32,707 bases of DNA, taken from the NCBI RefSeq assembly GCF_013019105.1, contig NZ_BLTE01000027.1, forward strand, positions 1 to 32,707. Direction: 5' to 3'. Every line of letters starts with the position of its first letter. The stretch's first letter is position 1. The notes under the pieces are model-generated. The model was given only the letters and a program-made list of their open reading frames with translations, was not told the DNA's origin and made no database searches. The stretch comes from Fundidesulfovibrio magnetotacticus (lineage in GTDB: Bacteria > Desulfobacterota > Desulfovibrionia > Desulfovibrionales > Desulfovibrionaceae). The position numbers were made by a program, and so were the translations under genes. Below, piece by piece: positions 17,322-25,101 of this stretch.

Positions 17322-17350
17322 GCCATAGCAGATGCGTCCCCGGGGGGCAA
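17322..17350 (-). promoter_or_regulatory. Likely recA promoter
   Basis: The minus strand has TTGCCC (17350-17345), a 17-nt spacer and TATGGC (17327-17322), 39 bases before the recA ATG. Spacing is ideal, hexamers are moderate. Confidence 0.45.
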
Positions 17351-17394
17351 CGGCCAACTTGCCAGCCCCGCGCCGGACGGATACGAGACCCCCC

Positions 17395-18471
17395 ATGCCT
17401 ATCTACGACGCCCTGGCCCTCTTCTCCGGAGGGCTCGACTCCATCCTGGCCGCGCGCACCGTGGCGGCCCAGGGGCTCAAGGTGCTCTGCCTGCACTACG
17501 TGAGCCCCTTCTTCGGACACCCCGACCGCCTCGACCGCTGGCGGGAGGCCTATGGCCTGGACATCGAACCCGTGGACGTGGGCGAGGCCTACGTGGCGAT
17601 GCTGCGCGACGGCCCGGCCCACGGCGTTGGCAAGGGGCTCAACCCCTGCGTGGACTGCAAGATCCTTATGATGTCCCACGCCAGGGGGCTTCTGGAGCGT
17701 TACGGGGCGAAGTTCCTGATCTCCGGCGAGGTGAAGGGCCAGCGCCCCATGTCCCAGCGCCGCGACGCCCTGGACGTGATCAGCCGCGACGCGCGCGTGC
17801 GCGACCTGCTCCTGAGGCCCTTGTGCGCGCTCACCCTCAAGCCCACGCCCATGGAGGAGTCGGGCCTTGTGGACCGCGAGCGCCTGCACGGCTTCAACGG
17901 GCGGGGGCGCGGGCCGCAGCTGGCCCTGGCGCGGGCCCTGGGCGTCACGGCCATTCCCCAGCCCGCGGGGGGCTGCCTGCTCACGGAGCGCGAGTCGGCC
18001 AAGCGCTACCTGCCGGTGCTCGCGCACCATCAGGCCCCCACGGCGGCGGATTTCGAGCTGGCCAACCTGGGCCGCCAGTTCTGGAGCGGCTCCCGCTGGA
18101 TGGCCATGGGCCGCAAGCAGGCCGACAACGCGGCCCTGGGCGCCCTGGCCCGCCCCGGCGACATCCTCCTGGACGTGGAGGGCTTCCCGAGCCCCCTGGG
18201 CCTGATCCGCGAGCTTCCTGGCCACGCCTGGGCCCCGGCGGAGCTGGAGGACGCGGCGGCGCTCCTGGCCTCCTATTCGCCCAAGGCCGTGACCTCGGGC
18301 CTGGACGTGGTGGTGCTGGCCACGCGCGTCGGCGAGGCGGAGCCCCAGGCAGCGCGCCTGACCGTTCGCCCGGCGCGCGAGTCGAAGACCGGGCTGGCCG
18401 AGCCGGACTGGGAGGCTCAGGCAGAGGCGAAGCGCGGACTCTACGGCGAGAGCCGCGAGGACGACCATTGA
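17395..18471 (+). CDS. PP-loop ATPase, probable tRNA thiolation-type enzyme (MnmA/ThiI-like)
   Basis: 358 residues from ATG 17395 (MPIYDALALF); the open frame begins 63 bases earlier but that part is not conserved in character. The PP-loop motif SGGLDS is at residues 11-16, which adenylates a substrate carbonyl. Cys85 and Cys88 (NPCVDC) and Cys194 (PAGGC) are spaced like catalytic or cluster-binding cysteines of sulfur-insertion enzymes; FLISGEVKGQRPMSQ lies between them. The C-terminal 160 residues (GRQFWSGSRWMAMGRKQADN, then a beta-rich part) resemble an RNA-binding extension. Sulfur transfer to tRNA is the likely role, but the modified base cannot be told from sequence. The ribosome site is weak (GAGA). 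It is divergent from recA. Confidence 0.75.
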   Translation: MPIYDALALFSGGLDSILAARTVAAQGLKVLCLHYVSPFFGHPDRLDRWREAYGLDIEPVDVGEAYVAMLRDGPAHGVGKGLNPCVDCKILMMSHARGLLERYGAKFLISGEVKGQRPMSQRRDALDVISRDARVRDLLLRPLCALTLKPTPMEESGLVDRERLHGFNGRGRGPQLALARALGVTAIPQPAGGCLLTERESAKRYLPVLAHHQAPTAADFELANLGRQFWSGSRWMAMGRKQADNAALGALARPGDILLDVEGFPSPLGLIRELPGHAWAPAELEDAAALLASYSPKAVTSGLDVVVLATRVGEAEPQAARLTVRPARESKTGLAEPDWEAQAEAKRGLYGESREDDH

Positions 18472-18511
18472 TCCGCGCCGGGGCGCGCCGCCCGGCAGGA
18501 AGCTGAAGGCC

Positions 18512-20233
18512 TTGGCCAGCGCGCCTGACACGACGGCCGCTGCCGACCGAAAGGTTGCCGCCGCGCCGGTCGCTCCGGCGACGGCAGCGCCGCCGGACTC
18601 CCTGCCGCAACCGGCCCCCAGGGCGAGGCTGACGCCTCCGGCGTCCCGGTCCTCGGTCTCCGCGTCGCGCTGGCCGGTCCTGGCGGCCTTCGCGGGCCTG
18701 GCGGCGGTCTACCGCGCGTGGTCGTGGGTGTTCCCGCTTCAGCAGGGGCGCGATTTCCACACCTACCTCTCCTACTTCACGCAGTTCTTCCGCGAGGCCC
18801 CGGCGGACCATCAGCTCATGCTCTTCCGCACCCCGGGCGCGCCGCTCTTTTTCGGGCTCCTGGACCGCCTGGGCGGCCCGGCCCTGGTGGACGCGGGGCT
18901 TAACCTGCTCTACGCCGCGAGCTTGGCCGCGCTCTTCGCGGCCGCGCGCCGCGCCTGGGGCACGCTCCTGGCCTCCTGCCTGCTGGGGCTTCTGGCCCTG
19001 CTCCCTTCCTACAACTGGGCCTGGCACACCGTGGCCACCGAGAGCCTCACCGCCGCCGGGACGGCCTTCTTCGCGGCCGCCCTGCTGGGGGCCTTCGCCA
19101 GGCCCGGGCCCTGGCGCTGGGCCGTATGCGGGGCGTGGGCCTTCGCGCTGGTCATGGCGCGGCCCTCCAACCAGCTGGCGGTCGCGGCCTGCCTGGCGTG
19201 CCTGGCCGTGCCGGGGCTCCCGGCGCGCCGCCGCCTGGCCCTGGGCGCGTCCATGCTGGCGGCCTATTGCGTCCTGGCCGGGGCGTGGATGGCCCACAAC
19301 GGGCTGCGCTACGGCGAGTTCACGGTGTCGCGCGGCGGCGCGGGGCTCATGCCCGGGCATCGGGTGTTTCTCTGGGACCGGCTCATGGCCCCGGGCAACG
19401 GCCCGGCCTCGGCGCGCCTGGCCGAGGCCGTGGCGGCGGACCTGCTGCCGCGCCCGGAATACCGGGCCAAGGGGGTGGACCTGGAGCTCTTCTTTGCGGC
19501 GGGCGACGAAAACATGTTCGCGGACCTTCTGGCCCTCTCGGACCGCGCCTTCGGCTGGGAGAGCAACTTCTCCACGCTCCAGAAGGCGGCCCTGGAGGGC
19601 GTGGCGGCCCGGCCCCTGGACTACCTGGCCGGGGTGCGCGACACGCTCCGGCTGGTCTTCTCCGTGAGCGAGGTGGAGGCGCACGAGCGCATCAAGGCGC
19701 GCTGGCCCACGCCGGAGATCGTCAAGGCCCGGCGCGCGGCCCTGGGCCTGCCCGTCGAGGCCCCGCTGGGGTTCACGCGGATCATGGACCAGTCCTCGGC
19801 CTACTGGCTGGAGAGCGGCTCGGGGCGCTTCGCCCCCACGCCCGAGGAGCGCCGGGCCGTGCGGGAGGAGACGGCGGCCATGGCCGCGCGCTACCCGGAC
19901 TTCATGGAGGCCATGCGCCTGGGGCCGTGGCCCACGCGGGTGTGGCACACCCTGGCGGCCGCGTGGTCCTGGTTCTTCGCGCTCGTGCCGCTGGGCCTGG
20001 GCTGCCTGGCGGAGCGCGACCCCGGGCGGCGCGGGTCCGCCCGGGCGGCCCTGGCCCTGTGGGCTGCGGGGCTCTGGGTGCTCGGCGTCACCTACCTGGG
20101 CGTGGACGCGGTGTTCCAGCTGCGCAGCCCCTTCGACCCGTGGTTCCTGCTGGCGGCGCTGGCCGGGGCGCGGGCGCTGGCCGGGCGGGTCAGGGGATCG
20201 GCCGCCTCGGCAGCCGGTCCAGGCAGGGCCTGA
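18512..20233 (+). CDS. Polytopic membrane protein, GT39-like glycosyltransferase candidate
   Basis: 573 residues. The start is probably TTG 18512, with AGGA 11 nt upstream; there is no nearby ATG. A disordered Ala/Pro-rich N-terminus (about 50 residues) is followed by many hydrophobic segments: WPVLAAFAGLAAVYRAW, LYAASLAALFAAA, TLLASCLLGLLALLP, AVCGAWAFALVMA, and others up to FLLAALAGARALAG. The loop after the first segment has QGRDFHTYLSYF, where GT-C enzymes (PMT/ArnT type) carry their catalytic acidic residue, and TPGAPLFFGLLDRLGG follows as in that group. A large central soluble loop (residues about 270-460) separates the last membrane segments. It probably moves a lipid-linked sugar at the membrane (inference). 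It starts 40 nt after the PP-loop gene, and its 3' end overlaps the convergent acyltransferase by 44 bp. Confidence 0.65.
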   Translation: MASAPDTTAAADRKVAAAPVAPATAAPPDSLPQPAPRARLTPPASRSSVSASRWPVLAAFAGLAAVYRAWSWVFPLQQGRDFHTYLSYFTQFFREAPADHQLMLFRTPGAPLFFGLLDRLGGPALVDAGLNLLYAASLAALFAAARRAWGTLLASCLLGLLALLPSYNWAWHTVATESLTAAGTAFFAAALLGAFARPGPWRWAVCGAWAFALVMARPSNQLAVAACLACLAVPGLPARRRLALGASMLAAYCVLAGAWMAHNGLRYGEFTVSRGGAGLMPGHRVFLWDRLMAPGNGPASARLAEAVAADLLPRPEYRAKGVDLELFFAAGDENMFADLLALSDRAFGWESNFSTLQKAALEGVAARPLDYLAGVRDTLRLVFSVSEVEAHERIKARWPTPEIVKARRAALGLPVEAPLGFTRIMDQSSAYWLESGSGRFAPTPEERRAVREETAAMAARYPDFMEAMRLGPWPTRVWHTLAAAWSWFFALVPLGLGCLAERDPGRRGSARAALALWAAGLWVLGVTYLGVDAVFQLRSPFDPWFLLAALAGARALAGRVRGSAASAAGPGRA

Positions 20234-21242
20234 GGGCCAGGGCCACGAAGAGGCTCACGCCAAGCACCGCCAGGTAGCGCGGGGGCAGGGGGGCGTCCGG
20301 GCCGATGATCCCGGCGGCCAGGGGGCCGGACCAGTGGGTCCAGGCGATGAAGAAGCCGTAGGTGGCCGAGCCCGCCAGGGTCAGGGGCCGGAGCCAGGCG
20401 GGCGCGGTCCCGGGCTTGAGCGAACACAGAACGGCAAGGGCGCAGAGGGCCTGGAGCGCCGTGGCCTGGGCCAGGGCCGGGAGGTCGCGCCCGGCGATCA
20501 GGTAGGCCGGGTCCGCGCCCTTGAGGGCCGAGAGCTTGTGGCACAGGGCCACGGCCGCCAGAAAACAGAAGGGGCCCGCCCAGGCCGGAACGCGCGCCGT
20601 CCAGGCCGTGTCCTGGGAGATGCGGGCCGCAAGCGCGCCCCAGCAGAAGGCCGTCAGGTGGACGTTGGGGGTAAGCCCCGCCGGACCAGCCAGCGCCAGT
20701 CCGGCGCAGGCGGCCCAGAGCGCGGCCAGCGCGGGCCATCCGGCCGCGCGGGGGAAGCGCCCGCAGGCGATGGCCCAGGCCCAGGCCAGGGGCAGGAAGG
20801 CCAGAAAGGGGTTCACCCCGCCCACGGCCTGCTCCAACAGCGGCGTGGAGTAGGGCGAGCGCAGCAGGAGCGCCTGCCCCAGCGCGGCCCCGAACGGCCC
20901 GCCGGAATAGGCCGCATAGGCCACGGCCAGCACCGCAAGAGGGGCGGCCAGGCGCAGGAAGCGCGCCGCGAAGGAACCCGCCCGGCCCGCCCGTACGTCC
21001 CGAAAGGCCAGGAAGCCCGAAACCGTCAGCAGAAGCTCCAGCCCGGCCACGCCGCTGGTGGCCAGCACCCCCGCCGCGCGCGCCGCGAGGCGCGCCGCCG
21101 TGCCGGAACCCTGCATCAGGGTGGGGTCCGGCGCGGCCCATCCCGCGAAGAACACGAGGTGGAAGAGCCACAGCGCGCCCAGGAGCCGCAGGATGTCCAG
21201 GCCCGGGAGCCGGGCGGGGGATGGGGCGGCGCGCATGCTCAT
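20190..21242 (-). CDS. Membrane acyltransferase, family 3 (OafA/YrhL-like), second of pair
   Basis: 350 residues from ATG 21242, whose ATGA overlaps the stop of the upstream acyltransferase. About ten hydrophobic segments are seen. The family start is LPGLDILRLLGALWLFHLVFFAGWA, with the Arg and His near the first helix that acyltransferase-3 proteins use, then LELLLTVSGFLAFRDVRAG. The same frame stays open far upstream inside the neighbouring gene; that extension is a shadow. It probably O-acetylates an envelope glycan (family knowledge). The last 44 bp overlap the 3' end of the convergent GT39-like gene, so the two messages can pair. Confidence 0.82.
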   Translation of the reverse strand: MSMRAAPSPARLPGLDILRLLGALWLFHLVFFAGWAAPDPTLMQGSGTAARLAARAAGVLATSGVAGLELLLTVSGFLAFRDVRAGRAGSFAARFLRLAAPLAVLAVAYAAYSGGPFGAALGQALLLRSPYSTPLLEQAVGGVNPFLAFLPLAWAWAIACGRFPRAAGWPALAALWAACAGLALAGPAGLTPNVHLTAFCWGALAARISQDTAWTARVPAWAGPFCFLAAVALCHKLSALKGADPAYLIAGRDLPALAQATALQALCALAVLCSLKPGTAPAWLRPLTLAGSATYGFFIAWTHWSGPLAAGIIGPDAPLPPRYLAVLGVSLFVALALRPCLDRLPRRPIP

Positions 21243-22339
21243 GGCCTGGAGAAGTAGGGGCGTTCGAACACGGCGAAGATCAGCGCGGCCAGGAGCAGGC
21301 ACAGCCCCAGTGAGAGGCCCCAGCGCAGGGCCATGCCCAGGGCGTCGGCAGCGGGCCCGGCCAGGCGGTTGGCCAGGGGCAGGCCCCATTGGGTGTGGGT
21401 CATGAAGAGCGAATAGCTCACCATGCCCGCCATGCGCAGGGGCCGCGCGGTGAAGGCCGAGGGGCCTGGGCCGGGCAGGATCAGGCGCAGCAGGATGAGG
21501 CAGATGGTGGCGTCCAGGGCCAGGAAAAAGGCCAGGCGGTGGAGGTTGTCCCGGGCCATCCAGGCCTCCACGTGGGGGTGGCCGCCCGCCCAGCAGAAGG
21601 CCAGCAGGGCCGCCAGGGCCGGAACGAAGCCCAGCCGCGCCGCGCGTTGCAGGCCCGGTCCGATCCTGCCCTCGCCCCAGGCCCGGGCCAGGGCCACGCC
21701 GAAGAGGAAGCCCAGGAAGCGCGGGTCGCCCAGCAGCAGGAAGCGCTTGAACACCAGGATGTTGGCCGCGAGCGCCGCCGCCAGGAGCCAGAAGAAGCCC
21801 CAGGAGCGAAAGAGGGCGAAGCGCCCCAGCACGAGCACCCAGGCCGCGCAGAGCAGGTAGAACCACATTTCGTAGACCAGGGCCCAGGTGGTGTAGGTCA
21901 CCAGGGTCACGCCCGGGGGCACGTGGAGGAAGAAGACGTTGGCCAGGGCCTGACGCCAGTCCACCGAGGCCGCGCCCCAGCACAGGGCCGGGAGGTTCAC
22001 GGCCAGGATCACGGGCAGGAGCCTGCGGTAGCGCGCGGCCAGGAAGGCCGGGACCGAGGGCCTGCGCCGGGCCAGCGACACCCACGTGAGGAAGCCCGAA
22101 AGCACGAAGAGCACGTCCACGCCGAGCACGCCCGAGTGCAGGGCGCGCAGAAGTTGATGGGCCGGGGCGCCGGGGTCGAGGAAGTAGTTGCGCTCGAAGT
22201 GCTGGGCGAAGAAGTGGACGTTGAAGACCATGACGATGGCCAGGCCGCGCAGGCCGTCCAGGCCCGGGAGGCGTCCGGCGTCCAGGAGGAAGAAGGCGTC
22301 GAGCGCCGCGAGGGGCTTGGGTGCGGGGGCGTGGTCCAT
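21239..22339 (-). CDS. Membrane acyltransferase, family 3 (OafA/YrhL-like), first of pair
   Basis: 366 residues from ATG 22339 (MDHAPAPKPLAALD). The core motif LPGLDGLRGLAIVMVFNVHFFAQHF carries the conserved Arg and His, followed by GVLGVDVLFVLSGFLTWVSL, typical of the family. About ten membrane segments follow, with short loops such as YRRLLPVILAVNL and VSYSLFMTHTQWGLPLANRL. A ribosome site is weak (AGGGA 13 nt away). It is coupled by a 4-bp overlap to the second acyltransferase. A strong hairpin upstream (22381-22430) separates it from the pilus-linked EF-hand gene. The substrate is unknown; a surface polysaccharide is likely given the GT39-like neighbour. Confidence 0.85.
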   Translation of the reverse strand: MDHAPAPKPLAALDAFFLLDAGRLPGLDGLRGLAIVMVFNVHFFAQHFERNYFLDPGAPAHQLLRALHSGVLGVDVLFVLSGFLTWVSLARRRPSVPAFLAARYRRLLPVILAVNLPALCWGAASVDWRQALANVFFLHVPPGVTLVTYTTWALVYEMWFYLLCAAWVLVLGRFALFRSWGFFWLLAAALAANILVFKRFLLLGDPRFLGFLFGVALARAWGEGRIGPGLQRAARLGFVPALAALLAFCWAGGHPHVEAWMARDNLHRLAFFLALDATICLILLRLILPGPGPSAFTARPLRMAGMVSYSLFMTHTQWGLPLANRLAGPAADALGMALRWGLSLGLCLLLAALIFAVFERPYFSRP

Positions 22340-22380
22340 GGGGTGGTGGTCGCTGTCCCTGCCTTTATCCGTGGGGCGTG

Positions 22381-22430
22381 GAACGCACAAGCCCCCGGGA
22401 CCAACTCCCGGGGGCTTCCCCCGTGCGTTC
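22381..22430. terminator. Long composite hairpin between EF-hand and acyltransferase genes
   Basis: Inner perfect 12-bp stem aagcccccggga/tcccgggggctt (22389-22400, 22406-22417) with a 5-nt loop. Outer 8-bp stem gaacgcac/gtgcgttc (22381-22388, 22423-22430). The two stems are separated on one side by a bulge of five bases (ccccc). It probably ends the Tad block message; there is no long U run. Confidence 0.6.
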
Positions 22431-22505
22431 GGGCCGTCCTCGCGGGGGCCATCGCGCCGGGCGCGATTCCGCGCGCGCCCGGTGCGTGGACCCCACGGCC
22501 CGAAG

Positions 22506-22784
22506 CTACTTTTTGTAGGCCGGCTTGACGGCCAGGAACTCCTCCTTGGTCACCACCTGGTCCTTGTTGGCGTCCATGCCCTGGAAGTCGGCTGTGGCTT
22601 TCTGCTGGTCCGGGAACACGGCCAGGTATTCGGGCAGGGTGACGAAGCCCTTGTTCTGCGGGTCGATGAGGTCGTAGCCGCGCAGGTCGTCCCCTTCCTG
22701 GCCGTGCGCGCGGGGCGCGGCGAAGAGGATGGCCAGGAGGGCGGCCAGCGCGGCGGCCCAGGCGACGAGGCGTTGGATGGTCAT
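22506..22784 (-). CDS. Small secreted EF-hand protein
   Basis: 92 residues. The signal peptide (MTIQRLVAWAAALAALLA, ending near PRAHG) is followed by two EF-hand-like loops. The second, DANKDQVVTKEE (FQGMDANKDQVVTKEEFLAV), has the Asp/Asn/Asp spacing and closing Glu of a canonical calcium loop. The first, DPQNKGFVTLPE, is degenerate but keeps the central Gly and last Glu. Ribosome site GGAG lies 7 nt upstream of the ATG. It lies 19 nt after a TadE gene, so it is read with the minor pilins. Calcium-dependent modulation of the pilus is a reasonable guess, since calcium controls some other surface fibres, but nothing in the sequence proves it. Confidence 0.82.
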   Translation of the reverse strand: MTIQRLVAWAAALAALLAILFAAPRAHGQEGDDLRGYDLIDPQNKGFVTLPEYLAVFPDQQKATADFQGMDANKDQVVTKEEFLAVKPAYKK

Positions 22785-22803
22785 GGCATGTCTCCGTTGG
22801 CCC

Positions 22804-23307
22804 CTAGTAGGGACAGGGCCGCCAGGGTTCGTTGACCATGCGGGTGGCCTGGCGCATGGTCATGGCCTGGGACCAGGCCGACGCGCCGTTGGTGGGGTCG
22901 AGCATGTCGCCCAGGGGCGTGACGGGCGTGTAGACGTAGTTCACGTCGATCTGGACGGTGTCGCAGGGGCCGCCCGGGTCGCCTTCCCGGGCCGCGCCCG
23001 AGGCGGAGAGTCCGGCCCAGCTGGAGACCTTCACGTTCACGTCGATGCCCCGGGAGTCGGCGGCCACCTTCTTGGTTGCGGCGATGATCTGGGCCATGCG
23101 CGTGCCGTCGATTTCGCCCTGGCCGGTGGTGGCGAAGCGCGCGCCCAGCTCGGTGGCCTTCTTGAGGGTGAGCCACACGGAGAGGGCGTTGCTGGTCTCC
23201 AGCACGCCGATCATGAGCCCGGTGACCAGCGGGGCCACCAGGGCGAACTCCACGGCCGAGGACCCTGCCTCGCCCAGGAGCCTGCGCAGTCTGCGGATGG
23301 CGTTCAT
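22804..23307 (-). CDS. TadE-type minor pilin/pseudopilin (TadE-4)
   Basis: 167 residues. Charged N-terminus MNAIRRLRRLLGEAGSSAVEFALVAP, then a hydrophobic helix (LVTGLMIGVLETSNALSVWL). The processing signature G-S-S-A-V-E-F has the +5 Glu of Flp-type prepilins, so it should be cut by a TadV/CpaA-like prepilin peptidase. The C-terminal part (to PWRPCPY) is beta-rich with cysteines. ATG 23307 has AGGAG upstream. It is the last pilin of the second block, 9 nt after the VWA TadG gene. Confidence 0.85.
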   Translation of the reverse strand: MNAIRRLRRLLGEAGSSAVEFALVAPLVTGLMIGVLETSNALSVWLTLKKATELGARFATTGQGEIDGTRMAQIIAATKKVAADSRGIDVNVKVSSWAGLSASGAAREGDPGGPCDTVQIDVNYVYTPVTPLGDMLDPTNGASAWSQAMTMRQATRMVNEPWRPCPY

Positions 23308-23316
23308 GGCGTGCTC

Positions 23317-24585
23317 CTACTTGATGAGCCGCAGCCCGAGCTGGCGGCCGATCTTCTTGAACATGTCGTCGATGTCGCTGGAGGAGGGCGCGTCGTAGTA
23401 GTGGTCGTTGGTTCCGGGCTTGGAGGAGGCCACGGTCTTCATGAGGTTCACGTCCGTGGAGTCGGATGTGCCGAAGCGGATGGTGAAGATCTCGATGCCC
23501 GCGTCCTTGGCCAGCTGCGCCTCGGAGAGCATGGCGGTGTTGAGGCAGCCGCCGTCCTCGCAGTGGCAGGTCTTCACGTTCATGCCGTAGTAGGCGTTGT
23601 ACCAGTAGTTGTTGGGGTCGGAGGTGTCTCCGTACTGGCCGCCGCACTTGCCGTCCTCGTTGTCGCCGTCGGTGAGCAGGATCATCACCTTGCGGTACTT
23701 TTTGGCGTCGCCGCCCTCTGTGTAGGGGGCTTCGGGGGTGAGCACGTGGCGTCCCCACTTGATGCCTTCGGAGATCACGGTGCCCGAGGCGGTGCCGGTG
23801 GCGGTCATGGAGTTGATGGCGGTGGTGATGGCCGCCTTGTCCGTGGTGAGCGCCTTGATGTAGGGGATGGAGGTGCACGAGGAGCTGTTGGTGGTGTTCA
23901 CGGTGCCGTCGGCGTTGCGGCATCCGGCGGCCTTGCCGTCCACGTTCGCGGGCACGCGCACCTTGCCCCGGAAGGGCACAAGGCCGATCTTGGTGGAGGG
24001 CGCGCCGGTGTTGGGCATCACCAGGTTGACCATGTTGGTGGCCGCCTGGCGCACCTTGGTGATGGGCGTGCCGGACATGGAGCCCGTGTTGTCGATCACG
24101 AAGACGATCTCCAGGTTGTTGTAGCCCGCGCAGGCGGTGCAGTCGATCTCCTTGTCCCCCACGCCCAGCACCGTGGCGAAGGTGAGCTTCACCGTGGCCT
24201 TGCCCTCCACGCAGACGCTTCGCACCTCCGTGCCCAGGGTGAGGCTCTTGATGGAGGCCTCGCCGTAGTTCTGGACAAGGGATTTCTCCGCGGCCTGGCG
24301 CACGCGGTTCTGGGAGAGGTCCGGGTCGTAGGGCAACTCCAGGCTCCCGGCCAGGGCGGCGGCGTCCACGGCGGCCTGGAGCTGGTTGTTGGCCTTGTAG
24401 AGCAGGCCCTCGTCCACCACGAGCCCGGCCGCGCCGGCCAGGGCCAGCGCGCCCACGGCCACCAGGGTGGCCGTGGAGCCCCGCTCCTCACTGCAGAGGC
24501 ATGACAACCTTCGAAGTGATCGTAAGCGGGCCGTTGTTGAGCGCGTCAATGAAGTCGCCAGAGAGAGAACTCGGTTGATAGGCAT
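23317..24585 (-). CDS. TadG-like protein with von Willebrand A domain
   Basis: 422 residues. An Arg-rich cytoplasmic N-terminus leads to the TadE/G-like segment RGSTATLVAVGALALAGAAG and ANNQLQAAVDAAALAGSL (residues 36-81). A VWA domain starts at about 157: VFVIDNTGSMSG has a MIDAS-like D-x-T-x-S (D165), and ILLTDGDNEDG carries the late metal-site Asp. Insertions contain paired cysteines (CHCEDGGC). TadG proteins are minor components of Tad/Flp pili and the VWA part probably binds a ligand or partner. ATG 24585 is chosen because GGAGG lies 6 nt upstream, giving a 98-bp overlap with the preceding TadE gene. A TTG near 24500, close to the upstream stop, would remove about 28 residues and is the alternative. 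Confidence 0.85.
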   Translation of the reverse strand: MPINRVLSLATSLTRSTTARLRSLRRLSCLCSEERGSTATLVAVGALALAGAAGLVVDEGLLYKANNQLQAAVDAAALAGSLELPYDPDLSQNRVRQAAEKSLVQNYGEASIKSLTLGTEVRSVCVEGKATVKLTFATVLGVGDKEIDCTACAGYNNLEIVFVIDNTGSMSGTPITKVRQAATNMVNLVMPNTGAPSTKIGLVPFRGKVRVPANVDGKAAGCRNADGTVNTTNSSSCTSIPYIKALTTDKAAITTAINSMTATGTASGTVISEGIKWGRHVLTPEAPYTEGGDAKKYRKVMILLTDGDNEDGKCGGQYGDTSDPNNYWYNAYYGMNVKTCHCEDGGCLNTAMLSEAQLAKDAGIEIFTIRFGTSDSTDVNLMKTVASSKPGTNDHYYDAPSSSDIDDMFKKIGRQLGLRLIK

Positions 24586-24871
24586 AGCTTACCTCCACGG
24601 TCGCGGTCTTCGCGCCCGTGTCCACGGACTTGCTCACCTGCAGATCCGAAGGGGGCAGGTCTTTCGTGAGGTTCTGGACCAGGGCCTGCACCTTGGAGTC
24701 GCTGCCGGAGCGCAGGATCTCCCGTGCGCCCTCGCGGGCGGCCTCCTGGACGGTGAAGAAGGTCTTGAGCATCACGGACCCCTCCCACACCGACACCGAC
24801 AGGGCCACCAGCACCGGAATGATGATGGCGGCCTCCACGGAGGAAGAGCCTGATTCGTTGCGCAGGTTCAT
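24488..24871 (-). CDS. TadE-type minor pilin (TadE-3)
   Basis: 127 residues from ATG 24871, with GAGGAG 6 nt upstream. MNLRNESGSSSVEAAIIIPVLVALSVSVWEG form: short charged leader, then G-S-S-S-V-E with the +5 Glu of Flp-type prepilins and a hydrophobic helix. The later half (FTVQEAAREGAREILRSG, then ATVEVSYAYQP) matches TadE architecture. It is the first gene after a sigma-54 promoter motif. Its last 98 bp overlap the TadG/VWA gene. Confidence 0.88.
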   Translation of the reverse strand: MNLRNESGSSSVEAAIIIPVLVALSVSVWEGSVMLKTFFTVQEAAREGAREILRSGSDSKVQALVQNLTKDLPPSDLQVSKSVDTGAKTATVEVSYAYQPSSLSGDFIDALNNGPLTITSKVVMPLQ

Positions 24872-24920
24872 GGCGGTCTCCTCTTCGCTGGCGCGTCGGC
24901 GCGCCCGGCGTGAGGCGCAA

Positions 24921-24936
24921 AGCAAGGCGCGTGCCG
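24921..24936 (-). promoter_or_regulatory. Sigma-54 (-24/-12) promoter for the second minor-pilin block
   Basis: The minus strand reads CGGCACG, four bases, TTGCT: GG at 24935-24934 and GC at 24923-24922 with exactly ten bases between, one base from the TGGCACG-N4-TTGCW consensus. It lies 50 bases before the TadE-3 ATG, in the 230-nt gap (24872-25101). The rest of the gap is GC-rich with nothing else clear. Confidence 0.75.
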
Positions 24937-25101
24937 GGCGGGGCGGGCGAGGGGGGTGCGGGTCCGGGGGATGGCGCGGGGCGGGGGTCCGCGCTCCGCG
25001 TGGCCGGGAGGGGGCCGTGGGCCGCGAGCGGGGCCGGGTTCAGGAATTGTGGATCGCGAAGGCCTCCCTGATCCATTGATCGTGGAGCGCCCGGGCGGGC
25101 T

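Noticed and set aside
17981-19948. Minus-strand open frame of 655 codons opposite the PP-loop and GT39-like genes
   Set aside because: Shadow frame: Arg/Gly/Pro/His-rich, no domains, and it crosses a clear gene boundary on the other strand.
21243-22085. N-terminal extension of the second acyltransferase frame
   Set aside because: It overlaps the first acyltransferase in another frame and is Gly/Pro/Arg-rich; the ATG at 21242 starts the family domain.
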